Shown one piece after another: positions 31,043-39,968 of a stretch of DNA of 64,000 bases. Numbering within the stretch: position 1 is the stretch's first letter; every line of letters begins with the position of its first letter. A program made the position numbers and the translations under genes. The notes under the pieces were generated by a model that was not told the origin of the DNA, did no database searches, and saw only the letters and a list, made by a program, of their open reading frames with translations. This DNA is from Deinococcus peraridilitoris DSM 19664 (GTDB lineage: Bacteria; Deinococcota; Deinococci; Deinococcales; Deinococcaceae), in contig NC_019793.1 of the NCBI RefSeq assembly GCF_000317835.1, forward strand, positions 620,001 through 684,000, in the 5' to 3' direction.

Positions 31043-31160
31043 CCGCGAACGCATCCGGCAGATCGAGAAAAGTGCGCTGCGCAAACGGATGCTCTTCGAG
31101 CGGCACAGCAACCTTCTGGCCGACTTTCTATTCAGCGAACGAGTACAAAGCGAAGCTTGT
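31038..31160 (+). pseudogene. 3' end of a sigma-70 family gene (region 4.2 relic)
   Basis: The plus-strand frame from 31038 reads LTRERIRQIEKSALRK and soon after LLADFL. This matches the recognition helix and end of housekeeping sigma factors; the rpoD in this window has [18 protein letters not shown] and ends LHDFLE. No regions 2 to 4.1 stand upstream, where the 19-base tandem repeat and the divergent GGDEF-EAL gene begin. The frame runs on beyond the natural end without a sigma-like sequence. It is read as the remnant of a second sigma-70 gene removed by a rearrangement. Confidence 0.65.
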
Positions 31161-31388
31161 GCTCCTGCCCGGCGCGGTACAAACTCACCTGGGTGCGTCC
31201 CGACCGCTTGCGCGGACCCAGCGGTCTCTACACATCAAGGCCATTGCCAGCGCACAACGATTCTCGTCTGCCTGCACGAGCCGGGCACCCGGGAAAAGCG
31301 CCCCTCAACGCACGGAAATGGGAACCCGCAGCCGGACCGGGTACAAAAAAGCCGTCTGCGCCGCGCTGGGCATGTAAAGTGAACGCAC

Positions 31389-32615
31389 ATGTCGTCCACC
31401 AACGCCTTTTCTGCGGCCTCCGTACCGGTCAGCCGGTACTTCTCCTTGTCGGCGTTCTGGTTCGGCTCCAGTTTTCATTGGCTGCTGTTGCTCCTGATTC
31501 TGATGCCCGCGAGTGTCGTGCGCTTCGTGGGCGACGAGCAGAAAGGTACCTACCTGGGCCTGATGCTGGGGGTGGGCGCCGTGATCGCCCTGGTCATGCC
31601 GCCACTGGTCGGCGCGCTGTCCGACCGCCTCGGGCGGCGCATGGTCTTTTTACGCTGGGGCGCTGTGATCAATGTGCTGGGCATTGTCCTGATGGCCCTG
31701 GCACCCGGATACTGGCTCTTTTTTCTGGGTTTTCTGGTGGTGCAGTTCGGCAACAACCTGGCCACCGCGCCCTACAGCGCCCTGATTCCCGAGCTGGTCC
31801 GCCCTCAGGAACGCGGGCGGGCCAGCGGCATCATGGGCTTCTTGCAGGCAGGCGGTCAGCTTCTCGGGGCGCTGTGCGCCTTTGTCTTCGGCCTGCTGCA
31901 GATACCGGCACTCGCTTCATACGCCTCTATTGCCGTGGTGCTGCTGCTGAGTGCCCTCGTGACCCTGCACTTCATCCCCGAGCCACAGCCGCGCGAACGT
32001 GAGCGGGCGCCCAGCATTCCCTGGTGGCGGCTGTTTGCCCTGCAGGCGTTTTTATGGGTCTTCGTGACACGGGTGCTCTTCAGCTTCGGGCAGTACAGCG
32101 TGCAGCCCTTCTTGCAGTTTTACGTGGGTGATGTGCTGAACCGCCAGACCGACGCTGCAACGGTCACCAGCGTGATGCTGCTGTGCATCATCGTGGGAAG
32201 CATTCTCAGCACCCTGATCGGCGGGCGCCTGTCGGACCGGGTGGGCCGCAAGCCAGTCATTTACGTGGCGGGCGTTCTGATGGCCGCCTGCGCGCTGCTG
32301 TTTCTGGTCGCTCCGAACCTGCCGGTAGCGCTCGCCTTCTCGTTTGTCTTCGGCCTAGGGTACGGCGCCTTTGTCAGCGTGGACTGGGCCCTGGGAAGCG
32401 ACGCCATGCCCAGTGCCAAGTCGTACGCGCGCGACATGGGCGTGTGGCACATCGCGTTCGTGGCGCCGCAGATGTCGAGCGCCCCGCAAGGCCTGCTGCT
32501 CGACTGGGGCAACCGCCAAAGCGAGCATCTGGGCTACACGCTGGTCTTTGGCATCGCCGCCGCCTGTTTTCTGCTGGGCGTGGTCCTGATCCGCCAGATT
32601 CGTGACGTGCGCTGA
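31389..32615 (+). CDS. Major facilitator superfamily transporter
   Basis: The 408-residue protein has twelve predicted membrane helices. The MFS signature loop between helices 2 and 3 is [12 protein letters not shown], and the second-half copy is [14 protein letters not shown] cytoplasmic charged loop (about residues 197-215, [12 protein letters not shown]) separates the halves. The best resemblance is to sugar or drug/proton carriers with an N-terminal PYSALIPE block, as in SLC45-like transporters. The substrate is unknown. It is a single gene ended by a strong hairpin. Confidence 0.85.
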   Translation: MSSTNAFSAASVPVSRYFSLSAFWFGSSFHWLLLLLILMPASVVRFVGDEQKGTYLGLMLGVGAVIALVMPPLVGALSDRLGRRMVFLRWGAVINVLGIVLMALAPGYWLFFLGFLVVQFGNNLATAPYSALIPELVRPQERGRASGIMGFLQAGGQLLGALCAFVFGLLQIPALASYASIAVVLLLSALVTLHFIPEPQPRERERAPSIPWWRLFALQAFLWVFVTRVLFSFGQYSVQPFLQFYVGDVLNRQTDAATVTSVMLLCIIVGSILSTLIGGRLSDRVGRKPVIYVAGVLMAACALLFLVAPNLPVALAFSFVFGLGYGAFVSVDWALGSDAMPSAKSYARDMGVWHIAFVAPQMSSAPQGLLLDWGNRQSEHLGYTLVFGIAAACFLLGVVLIRQIRDVR

Positions 32616-32632
32616 CTTCTGGCCCAAAAGGG

Positions 32633-32665
32633 CGACGCCACGAGCAGGGCAAGCTCGTGGCGTCG
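32633..32665. terminator. Terminator between convergent MFS and ERF genes
   Basis: A 12-base perfect stem (CGACGCCACGAG / CTCGTGGCGTCG) has a 9-base loop and is followed by TTCT, 17 bases past the MFS stop. Confidence 0.8.
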
Positions 32666-32680
32666 TTCTGGACAACGGCT

Positions 32681-33331
32681 TCAGCTGGCTTTCGACTCGG
32701 CCTTGGCGGTATCGCGTACCCGCGCGGCGTCTTCGGGGCTCAAGTCGGCCAGGTCGCCGACCTCACGTCCCAGCACTTCGCCGGCGTACTGCTGAGCGGG
32801 CTTTGCGGCATGCGGCGTGTCGCGCAGCCACAAGGCCATGTTGGACTGCAGCTTGCTGGCCGTTTCATTGCCGATTCCGGCAGTGCGGGCTTTGCCAAAC
32901 GGGCGGCTCGGCATGACCTGCCGCTGTGGCCCGGGGGTGTACCCGCTGGCAGCGTTGCCGTCGTCATCGTCGGCGACGATGCCCAGCATGGCGCTCAGGG
33001 CGTAGCGGCGCAGGTAGGTGATCGCGCTGCCGTAGCCTTGCGGATCGTCCTTGACGAGGCGGGTTTCGCTGATGCTGGAGATGTATTCCCCGCTCTCGTG
33101 CAACAGCACCGTTTCCAGCGCGGCACAGCCGGCCTCGCTGCGGTACGGCAGCTGCAAGACGCTGAGGCGGTTGTCCTGCAGCGCATTGCGGCAGGCGTCC
33201 CATACAGCGCCGAGATCGGCATACTTGCTGCGAAAGGCCGGGTTGGTGCTGTCCTTGATGGCCACCTGCAGCTGGCCCTGCGCCTTCACGAGCGCGGGCG
33301 CGAGTTTGGTGATGCTGTCAGATCGTTGCAT
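32681..33331 (-). CDS. ERF-family single-strand annealing protein
   Basis: The 216-residue protein has the full ERF core: AFRSKYADLGAVWDACR, LSVLQLPYRSEAG, ETVLLHESGEYIS, DDPQGYGSAITYLRRYAL and LGIVADDDDGNAAS. ERF proteins anneal complementary single strands, as P22 Erf does in phage recombination. They belong with Rad52- and Red-beta-like annealing proteins. The C-terminal 60 residues form a helical tail. No phage gene stands next to it; its neighbours are an MFS carrier and an RluA-like gene, so it looks like a resident chromosomal gene. A perfect TATAAT box precedes it. Confidence 0.88.
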   Translation of the reverse strand: MQRSDSITKLAPALVKAQGQLQVAIKDSTNPAFRSKYADLGAVWDACRNALQDNRLSVLQLPYRSEAGCAALETVLLHESGEYISSISETRLVKDDPQGYGSAITYLRRYALSAMLGIVADDDDGNAASGYTPGPQRQVMPSRPFGKARTAGIGNETASKLQSNMALWLRDTPHAAKPAQQYAGEVLGREVGDLADLSPEDAARVRDTAKAESKAS

Positions 33332-33379
33332 GACTCTACTCCTCGAAAAATCAGGGCTTCGGAATATGCTTACAACAGA

Positions 33380-33385
33380 ATTATA
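33380..33385 (-). promoter_or_regulatory. -10 box of the ERF gene
   Basis: A perfect TATAAT on the minus strand lies about 50 bases before the ERF start. No good TTGACA stands at 16-18 bases, and CTGACA is only ten bases away, so recognition may need an activator. No damage-response palindrome of the TTATG-N7-CATAA type was seen. Confidence 0.55.
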
Positions 33386-33470
33386 GCGGGTTTTTTGTCA
33401 GCAGACCAGTAGACCAGCCAGCCGTGACGGGCAGTACCGGACCAGCCTGCAGGTCCGCTATGGTAGGCCG

Positions 33471-34379
33471 GTGGGCAAGAACCAGGGCTACGCGTACCGT
33501 GAACAGCTGAACGGACAGGCCACCGGCCAATCGACGCTGCACTACCTGAGCGCCCGTTATCCCCATTCTTCTCCCAGCCAGTGGCAAGAGCGCCTGGACC
33601 GGGGCGAGGTGCTCCTCGATGGCCGCCCCGCCCGTGCCCACGAAACGCTGCGGGCCGGGCAGATCCTGGTGTGGCACCGGCCACCGTGGCAGGAACACAA
33701 GGCACCCCGACACTATGAGGTGCTGTTCGAGGATGACGTCCTGCTGGCCGTCAACAAGCCCGGTGGTCTCCCCACGCTGCCCGGAGCCGGGTACCTGGAA
33801 AATACCCTGCTCCAGCTCGTCCGCGCACGCACCCCTCACGCCGCGCCGCTGCACCGCCTGGGGCGTGCCACGTCCGGGCTGGTGCTGTTCGCCCGCACAC
33901 CGCAAGCGGCGGCGCAGCTGTCTCGGGCGTGGCGTGACCGCGCAATTCAAAAAATCTACCGCGCCCTCGCGTCCGGCGTGGCCGAACACGAGTGCTACGA
34001 CATTCACGCGCCGATCGGGCCGGTGCCCCATCCCCGCCTGGGCACCGTGCACGCAGCCTCGCCGGATGGCAAAGCTGCCCGCAGCGTGGCCCGCCCGCTG
34101 GAGCGCCGCGCGGACACCACCCTGTTCGAGGTCGACATTCACACCGGGCGGCCACACCAGATTCGCATTCACCTGGCCTGTGTCGGCCACCCGCTGCAGG
34201 GAGATCCGCTCTACGGGACGGGTGGACTGCCCGGCTCACAGCACCCCGGCCTGCCGGGAGACGCTGGCTACCTGCTGCACGCCGAGCAGCTGATTCTGCG
34301 TCACCCGATGTCAGGAGCCACGCTGCACCTCCGGGCACCTGCGCCCGCCGGGTTGCGTCTGACAAGCGAAGACTCCTGA
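33471..34379 (+). CDS. RluA-family pseudouridine synthase-like protein with altered catalytic motif
   Basis: The 302-residue protein has an S4-like N-terminal part (about 25-75, [17 protein letters not shown]). The RluA fold follows with [13 protein letters not shown], the active-site loop [14 protein letters not shown] at residue 128, IYRALASG and [11 protein letters not shown]. Canonical members carry HRLDxxTSG, where the Asp attacks uridine; here residue 131 is Gly. This may mean loss of catalysis or a known variant subgroup. The annotation is therefore family membership, not proven activity. It starts with GTG 33471, about 140 bases from the divergent ERF start. Confidence 0.82.
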   Translation: MGKNQGYAYREQLNGQATGQSTLHYLSARYPHSSPSQWQERLDRGEVLLDGRPARAHETLRAGQILVWHRPPWQEHKAPRHYEVLFEDDVLLAVNKPGGLPTLPGAGYLENTLLQLVRARTPHAAPLHRLGRATSGLVLFARTPQAAAQLSRAWRDRAIQKIYRALASGVAEHECYDIHAPIGPVPHPRLGTVHAASPDGKAARSVARPLERRADTTLFEVDIHTGRPHQIRIHLACVGHPLQGDPLYGTGGLPGSQHPGLPGDAGYLLHAEQLILRHPMSGATLHLRAPAPAGLRLTSEDS

Positions 34380-34393
34380 CGAACGTTCCCGGC

Positions 34394-34424
34394 GCCCGGC
34401 AGGGGCTTACGTCTCCTGCCGGGC
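34394..34424 (+). terminator. Hairpin after the RluA-like gene
   Basis: A 10-base stem GCCCGGCAGG/CCTGCCGGGC has an 11-base loop and is followed by TGTGCTT, just before the large AAA gene. It may only partly terminate. Confidence 0.6.
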
Positions 34425-34443
34425 TGTGCTTGAATAAGAATTC

Positions 34444-37400
34444 ATGTTCCGCCGCAAAGACACGCCCTCGACCGATCCCCTGCCATTTGGCCTGCGCGCG
34501 GATCTGTCGAGGTCCGGCGAAAAGCTGATTTACCGCGCACGTACTTTCCACGCTCCGTTTGGAAAAGAAGCCGACACGTTGCAGCGAACCTTCCTGAGCG
34601 AATGCCGCCTGAGCGTGCTGGTGTTCCTGAACCGCAAGGGCGCGCTTGGAGCGCTGGATCACGCAGTCTACGGCGCAGCCTTTCCCGACGCGGACATTCA
34701 GGCAGACGTCCGCACGCTGCTTCCCCGTGCAGCCTTGCGCTCGCTGGGACAGTCGTTCGTGCTCGCGCGCCAGCGTGGCATCACCAGGGCCTCCGGCCCC
34801 GAGCTGACCCCCACCGAGCAGGCGACGCTGGACGCACTCTGGAACATTATCGAGCTGGCGCTGATTCTTCCGGGCAACCGGGGTGGGCGCGACTTTATCA
34901 CTGGCGAGCAGGCCCGGGTCCAGACCCTGCTGACTGACCGGTTTCGCGTCAGCGCGCCGGCGCGTTCCGACGTCGGCGCTCCCCGGCACCCGACATTGAC
35001 GGGCGCGGAGCGGCCTGAAACACCGACGGTGGCCGAGCTCGCGTCGCCGGAGGATTCCGGCTCGCGTGAGCTGCGCACCACCCCACTTCAGCCCGAAGCC
35101 GAGGCGGGAATCCTGGCGGCGTCGCGTCCCGTCGCCGAAGTGTTCGACTCCGTTCGCTGGGCCGAAGTGTTTGATAAAGCAACCGTAGATGTCGAGGGCG
35201 GCAAGTTCTTCATGCCCCCCCAGGTCACGGCGTTGCTGGAACAGGCAAATCAGCGCCGTCACACGACGCGCCTGCTGCTGACGCAGACGGCTTCGGCGCA
35301 TTTTCTGCAAAGTCAGCTGCACGTGGCCGAGCAGTATCAGCTGTTCCTGCTGGCGGCGTTTCTCTCCGCCGGACAGGAAGCGAGCCTGCGCGATTTACGT
35401 GTTCTGGCGCGCGTGATGAAGCTGTCGGGCGGCTTTCTCAACCTGCAGGGCTGGCACAAGATAGGGCGTCAGCTTCACGAGGCACTGTCCCTGCAGGACA
35501 TCGCGCAATTCGTTCCCGAGTCGCTGCGCTCGATTGGACAGCGCACCGAGCGCGAAGTCGCCGAGGATTTCATCACGACGGTCATCGAGGAAACGCTGGG
35601 GCTTTTCGACGTCCTGCTGGCGCTGGGCCGTGATGATGACGGCACGCGCGCCGCGTTCCGCCAGCAGGTCTACGCCGCGCAGGCCGCGCGCAGTGAACAG
35701 TACCTGCCGGAAAGTGCGGCGCGTGCACGCGCGCAGCTCCCGCCATCCCCCAGCCTGCCAACAGGGCTGCTGGGCCAGGTCCTGGGCGAGCGTTTCCAGC
35801 AACTGCGGGGCACGCTCACAGTGCCCGCGCGCAGCGAGGAGCAACGTGAGGCCTGGCGCAACGACTTCGCGCGGCACTTTCAGGTGTTGTTCGCCACGTC
35901 CGTCCGGCAGGCAGGTCCGGTCACCTTCGGGCATCACAGTGTCGCCTTGCTCAACGCCCTGTCCGGTGAAGGTCGAAGTGCGTCCGGGTGGCAGGCATGG
36001 CACGACGAAGCGCTCCGGGAATACGCGCTGGACCCCTTCGTCTTTCGCCCAGATTACCTGCGTGAGTTGCTGCATGCCGCCAGCGCCAGTGCCACCTGGC
36101 GAAGTGCGCTCGACGTGCTGCAAAAAACAACCCGGAACGTGATCGAAACCTACGTCAACGACCTGCTGGGTGGCGCAAACCAGGAACAGGTCGCCGCCGG
36201 ATTCGCTCGCCTGCAAGCCGGCATCGAGGAACACCTCGGGCCGGCGCCCACAGCGCAGGGCAGCGTTGTCACCGCTCCTGACAAGGACAGCGAGCCCACT
36301 GCCGCCGCGCAGTCCCAGGCGTCCCCGGAGGACTCGTCCACCCTGGAGACGGCGCCCGAAGTCGAGGACGAGCCCGCCACAGCACGGACACCGGAAACGG
36401 CAGCAGAACTGTCGTTGCCGACCCTCTCCACTGAAGTGCCCATCCCCAGAACGCCGGTGTTCATCGAGACGCTGGAGGATGAGGTCTGGGACGACGAGGA
36501 ACTGACCCCTCAGCGACCCGCCGGTCCCGATCTCGGCCCCGACTTCTCACTGGAGCTGCCCTCTCACCTGCCCAGCACGCCCAAAGGAACCGACCTGACG
36601 CTGGAAATCGATCTGCCGGTCCCTGACTTGCAGGAACCAACGTCCACAAAAACGTCTTCGGCTTCCAGCGCCCGCGGACAGACCTCGCATGGCGCGTCAC
36701 ACGAGCAAGATGAAATGGAGACGGTGCTGCGGGATGTGTCGGCGCTGGTGGGACAAGAAGACCTCAAGCGTCAGATCCATCAGATCGCCAACCTGATCCG
36801 GGTGCGTGAGATGCGGCGCGCCAGCGGACTGCCGACCACCGACTTCACTCCGCACCTGGCGCTCGCCGGAAAGCGGGGCACGGGGCGCACGACGGCGGCT
36901 CACCTGCTGGCCCGCCTGTACCGGGCGGCGGGCCTGCTGACACGCGGGCACGTGGTGGAGGTACTCGCCACCGACCTGATGGCCGGGGACGCTCCGGAAA
37001 ATATGGAGGCACTGGAGCAGGTCATCAAGCGCGCGTCGGGTGGTGTCCTGTTGATCGACCGGGCCTACACCTTGACCGAACTCGACTCCTCGGGCGGACA
37101 CGTCGTGTCGCTCTTTATGCGGCTGCTGGAACGGCACCGTGATGATCTGGCGGTGATCGTCGCCGGTAAGCAGGAGCGGCTGGAGTATTTCCAGACGTAC
37201 AACGAGGCCACGCGTACACGCTTCGCACGGCTGGTGCAGCTGACTGACTTTACGGTGGCAGAACTGGCCGAGGTGCTCGCCCGCTTTGCTGCGCGTCAAG
37301 GCTTCCGGATGGACCACGAGACCATCCTGGCCGCCCAGCAGGCTTTCACCCGGATGGCCGAGGCCCGTCAGCAAAGCATCAGCCTGCTGGAGGTACCGCC

Positions 37401-37500
37401 GGTACTGGAGAGCGCCCTGTCCAGACACGCCAACCGCGTCGCGGGGCTCGCCCAGATTGCCCCCGACGATCTGATTCGACTTGATCCGGCAGACTTCTGA
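34444..37500 (+). CDS. Large protein with degenerate CbxX/SpoVK-type AAA domain
   Basis: This 1018-residue protein has helical N-terminal regions (about 1-165 and 220-590), then a Pro/Thr/Glu-rich linker (about 600-755). A C-terminal AAA+ domain of the CbbX/SpoVK/EccA kind begins about residue 760. The nucleotide site is abnormal. Walker A reads GKRGTGRTT, with Arg815 where Lys is expected. Walker B reads VLLIDR, with Arg873 in place of the catalytic Glu. The rest of the fold (GHVVEVLATDLM, AVIVAGKQERLEYF, TRTRFARLV) is well kept. It may be a scaffold or a regulator of another AAA ring. I do not recognise the N-terminal domains, though a TerB-like fold is possible. ATG 34444 begins the first good reading. 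It is convergent with rpoD. Confidence 0.75.
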   Translation: MFRRKDTPSTDPLPFGLRADLSRSGEKLIYRARTFHAPFGKEADTLQRTFLSECRLSVLVFLNRKGALGALDHAVYGAAFPDADIQADVRTLLPRAALRSLGQSFVLARQRGITRASGPELTPTEQATLDALWNIIELALILPGNRGGRDFITGEQARVQTLLTDRFRVSAPARSDVGAPRHPTLTGAERPETPTVAELASPEDSGSRELRTTPLQPEAEAGILAASRPVAEVFDSVRWAEVFDKATVDVEGGKFFMPPQVTALLEQANQRRHTTRLLLTQTASAHFLQSQLHVAEQYQLFLLAAFLSAGQEASLRDLRVLARVMKLSGGFLNLQGWHKIGRQLHEALSLQDIAQFVPESLRSIGQRTEREVAEDFITTVIEETLGLFDVLLALGRDDDGTRAAFRQQVYAAQAARSEQYLPESAARARAQLPPSPSLPTGLLGQVLGERFQQLRGTLTVPARSEEQREAWRNDFARHFQVLFATSVRQAGPVTFGHHSVALLNALSGEGRSASGWQAWHDEALREYALDPFVFRPDYLRELLHAASASATWRSALDVLQKTTRNVIETYVNDLLGGANQEQVAAGFARLQAGIEEHLGPAPTAQGSVVTAPDKDSEPTAAAQSQASPEDSSTLETAPEVEDEPATARTPETAAELSLPTLSTEVPIPRTPVFIETLEDEVWDDEELTPQRPAGPDLGPDFSLELPSHLPSTPKGTDLTLEIDLPVPDLQEPTSTKTSSASSARGQTSHGASHEQDEMETVLRDVSALVGQEDLKRQIHQIANLIRVREMRRASGLPTTDFTPHLALAGKRGTGRTTAAHLLARLYRAAGLLTRGHVVEVLATDLMAGDAPENMEALEQVIKRASGGVLLIDRAYTLTELDSSGGHVVSLFMRLLERHRDDLAVIVAGKQERLEYFQTYNEATRTRFARLVQLTDFTVAELAEVLARFAARQGFRMDHETILAAQQAFTRMAEARQQSISLLEVPPVLESALSRHANRVAGLAQIAPDDLIRLDPADF

Positions 37501-37735
37501 ATATTTTCCTGGCGTTCAGGCAGCACATGAGCACGCCACGCGAGCGCAGGTGAACAGGAAAGCAGAGTGAGCGCTGATTCTGACGTGCCAAGGCGAACTG
37601 GCGTGCATTTCGGAGCAGCTGGGAACACCACTCAGCTGCTCCTGCTCCGTTATTGCCGCAACCTCGTTGCTGAATATCCTCACGCCGTTCGCGATTGACC
37701 CCTTCGCTTCGCTCGGTCGTCCACGCCACCTGGTA

Positions 37736-38947
37736 TTACTCCAGAAAGTCGTGCAGACCCTGGCCGCGGCTTTCCTGGTACTTGAGCTTGCGCAGCGCCT
37801 TGCTCTCGATCTGGCGGGCGCGTTCCCGAGTAACGCCCAGACGTCGGCCTACTTCGTCCAGGGTGTGCTCCTGACCGTCGGCCATACCGGAGCGCAACTT
37901 CAGGACCAGTGCCTCGCGTTCGTTCAGGCTGCTGAGGGCCCGTTCCAGCGCCTCACCCAGCAGGTTGCGGTCGGCATTGTCACCCGGCGAGGCCAACTGA
38001 TCGTCGGAGACGAAGTCGCCAAACACCGCGTCGCCTTCCTCACCCATCGGCGCATCAAACGAAATGGGGTCACGGCTGATCTTCTGAACCTCGTTGACTT
38101 TGGCCTCATTCCAGCCAGGCCCCATCGCTTCGGCCAGTTCCAGATCACTCACTTCGCGCGAAAGCTCCATCTGCAGCTGGCGAGCGATCCGGCTGAGCTT
38201 GTTGATGGTCTCGACCATGTGCACCGGCACGCGAATGGTGCGCGCCTGATCGGCAAGTGCCCGGGTGATCGACTGACGGATCCACCAGGTCGCGTAGGTG
38301 GAAAACTTGAAGCCGCGACGGTACTCGAACTTCTCGACAGCCCGGATCAGGCCGGTGTTGCCTTCCTGAAACAGATCGAGCAGGTTCACGCCACGATTCG
38401 AGTACTTCTTGGCAATGCTGACCACCAGGCGCAAATTCGCTTCGATCAGGCCCTGCTTGGCTGCTTCGCCGTCCTCAATCTGGCGCTGCAAGGCGCGACG
38501 TTCGCGTTCGCCGAGGTCAAAGGCGCTCTCCAGTTGCTCATGGGCAGCCTGGGCCTGTTCCATGCGACGCGCCAGTGCAATTTCCTCGGCGACGCTCAGC
38601 AGGGGGATCCGGCCGATCTCGTGAAGGTACTGCCGGATGGGGTCGGTGTATCCCTCACCCGCACCAGCCAGGATCTCGGTGTCTTCATCCGCTCGGTCCA
38701 GCGATGCCTGCGCTTCGGCCAGTTCGGCTTCGGCGAGTTCGAGGTCGGCTTCGGTCAGGTCCTCGGAGTTGTCAAGTTCGGCGGACGCCACGAACAGCTC
38801 GCGCTCTTCGGCGAAGGGTTGGGCCTCACCGGGCATTGAACTGACCGGTGGCGTTTCAGCTCGAGCCTGGCCACTGTTTTTGACGCGCGCACGGCGAGGT
38901 GCGCGGGAAGTGATTTCATTGGTGGTACTGACAGCTTTGCTTGGCAT
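37736..38947 (-). CDS. rpoD: Housekeeping RNA polymerase sigma factor
   Basis: Sigma-A directs RNA polymerase to most promoters. The 403-residue protein has an acidic, Glu/Ala-rich N-terminus (about 45-95) instead of a full region 1.1. Region 1.2 is [16 protein letters not shown]. Region 2 contains [12 protein letters not shown] and [16 protein letters not shown] for -10 recognition, region 3 contains ELAEAMG, and region 4 contains [16 protein letters not shown] for -35 recognition. It ends LHDFLE. The short N-terminus is usual in Deinococcus and Thermus. It is preceded by a leader of more than 400 bases with a strong promoter. Confidence 0.97.
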   Translation of the reverse strand: MPSKAVSTTNEITSRAPRRARVKNSGQARAETPPVSSMPGEAQPFAEERELFVASAELDNSEDLTEADLELAEAELAEAQASLDRADEDTEILAGAGEGYTDPIRQYLHEIGRIPLLSVAEEIALARRMEQAQAAHEQLESAFDLGERERRALQRQIEDGEAAKQGLIEANLRLVVSIAKKYSNRGVNLLDLFQEGNTGLIRAVEKFEYRRGFKFSTYATWWIRQSITRALADQARTIRVPVHMVETINKLSRIARQLQMELSREVSDLELAEAMGPGWNEAKVNEVQKISRDPISFDAPMGEEGDAVFGDFVSDDQLASPGDNADRNLLGEALERALSSLNEREALVLKLRSGMADGQEHTLDEVGRRLGVTRERARQIESKALRKLKYQESRGQGLHDFLE

Positions 38948-39394
38948 GATGGTGAGTTCTCCAGAGTGATCGCCCGGCTTTGATGGCCAGGGGGATAAGA
39001 CGGGTCATGCGACATCGTGAGGGAAGCCCGTAGACTCGTGTCCGCCGGACCACTTCAAGCTGCAGGGTGGCCTGGGCGAATTCACGTGTGCCAGGCGAGG
39101 TCTTGTGCGTGTTTCCCGGAACGCCAGAGGGAAATCCCGGGTCCGGAGGTGGCCTGTGGAGCACCCTCCTCCCCACGGCGCCACCCGAAGCGCGCCAACT
39201 TTTGGATCGTGTCGGCTCGCGTGCGGCGCCGGGGCTTGCTGGTATTGGCAGACCGCCGGAATCGGCGCACCAGCCATCGGGTTCGACTTGTGCGGACAAC
39301 GTCGATCTTGACTCAAGAGCTTGACTCAAGAGATTTTGGCATGTCAGATACCGCTCGACGGACGAAGCCAGAAGCTTCCCGTCGGCGGTCTATA
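38948..39394. other. Long leader region of rpoD
   Basis: The open frames here are arginine- and proline-rich shadows with no family likeness. No tRNA, riboswitch or clear terminator was recognised by eye. The region is probably the 5' untranslated part of the rpoD transcript from the promoter at 39395-39423. Confidence 0.4.
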
Positions 39395-39423
39395 AGAATA
39401 CTCCCTGGAGCCCTTTCTGTCAA
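39395..39423 (-). promoter_or_regulatory. Strong sigma-70 type promoter directed towards rpoD
   Basis: On the minus strand TTGACA (39423-39418) is followed after exactly 17 bases by TATTCT (39400-39395). It points to rpoD, whose start is about 440 bases away, and starts within about 50 bases of the receiver-like gene's 3' end. The transcript would have a long untranslated leader or carry a small RNA. Confidence 0.65.
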
Positions 39424-39469
39424 TGGCAGAAAAACTGCGGGCGCGCTCAGCTGGACGACGGTATGAGCT

Positions 39470-39889
39470 TCAGGAAGGGCTCTGGCGCGGCAGACGGGCC
39501 ATGTCTCGCCAGAAGCGGATCAGCACCTCGAAAAGCTCCTCGTATTCCGCTAAGTTCACGGGCCGCCACACGTAAGCATTGGCGTGCGCCTCGTACGCCC
39601 GGTAGACCTCGAGGTCGTACTTCGAGCCTGTCAGGACGATCAGCGGAATCTGCATCAGTCCCTGGCGCTGTTTGATTTCGATCAGAAAGTCAAGGTCCAG
39701 CACGTTCGGCGGATTGAAAATGATCAGGTCCGGCAGTGACTGCGATTCCAGGTGCTGCCAGGCCGCGTGGGCGTCGAGGACATGACGCAAATCCACCTGC
39801 GGATGCCGGGCGTCGAAGACGGTCTGAATGAGTGCTGTCTCGATGGGATCTTGCTCGATCAGCAAGATGGAAAGGGGTTGGGCACTCAT
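39470..39889 (-). CDS. Receiver-domain protein lacking the phosphoacceptor (pseudo-receiver)
   Basis: This 139-residue single-domain protein folds like the Rcp1-type receivers that serve phytochromes and other histidine kinases. Key positions are changed. The acidic pair is Glu12-Gln13, the phosphoacceptor Asp is Asn59 (LIIFNPPN) and the conserved Lys is Arg109 (VWRPVN), while Thr87 (VLTGS) is kept. It is unlikely to be phosphorylated in the usual way and may act through protein contact or small-molecule binding. AAGGTGA precedes ATG 39889. It sits beside rpoD in the same direction but is separated by the rpoD promoter. Confidence 0.85.
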   Translation of the reverse strand: MSAQPLSILLIEQDPIETALIQTVFDARHPQVDLRHVLDAHAAWQHLESQSLPDLIIFNPPNVLDLDFLIEIKQRQGLMQIPLIVLTGSKYDLEVYRAYEAHANAYVWRPVNLAEYEELFEVLIRFWRDMARLPRQSPS

Positions 39890-39968
39890 CGGGTCACCTT
39901 AAACGCCACGCTTTAGGAGAAGCTGAACTTCCACTAAAAGCCGCACAGAAGCGCGACATGCCCGCGAC

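Noticed and set aside
33331..33470. Radiation/desiccation response motif before the ERF gene
   Set aside because: No TTATG-N7-CATAA-like palindrome is present; only a TATAAT box.
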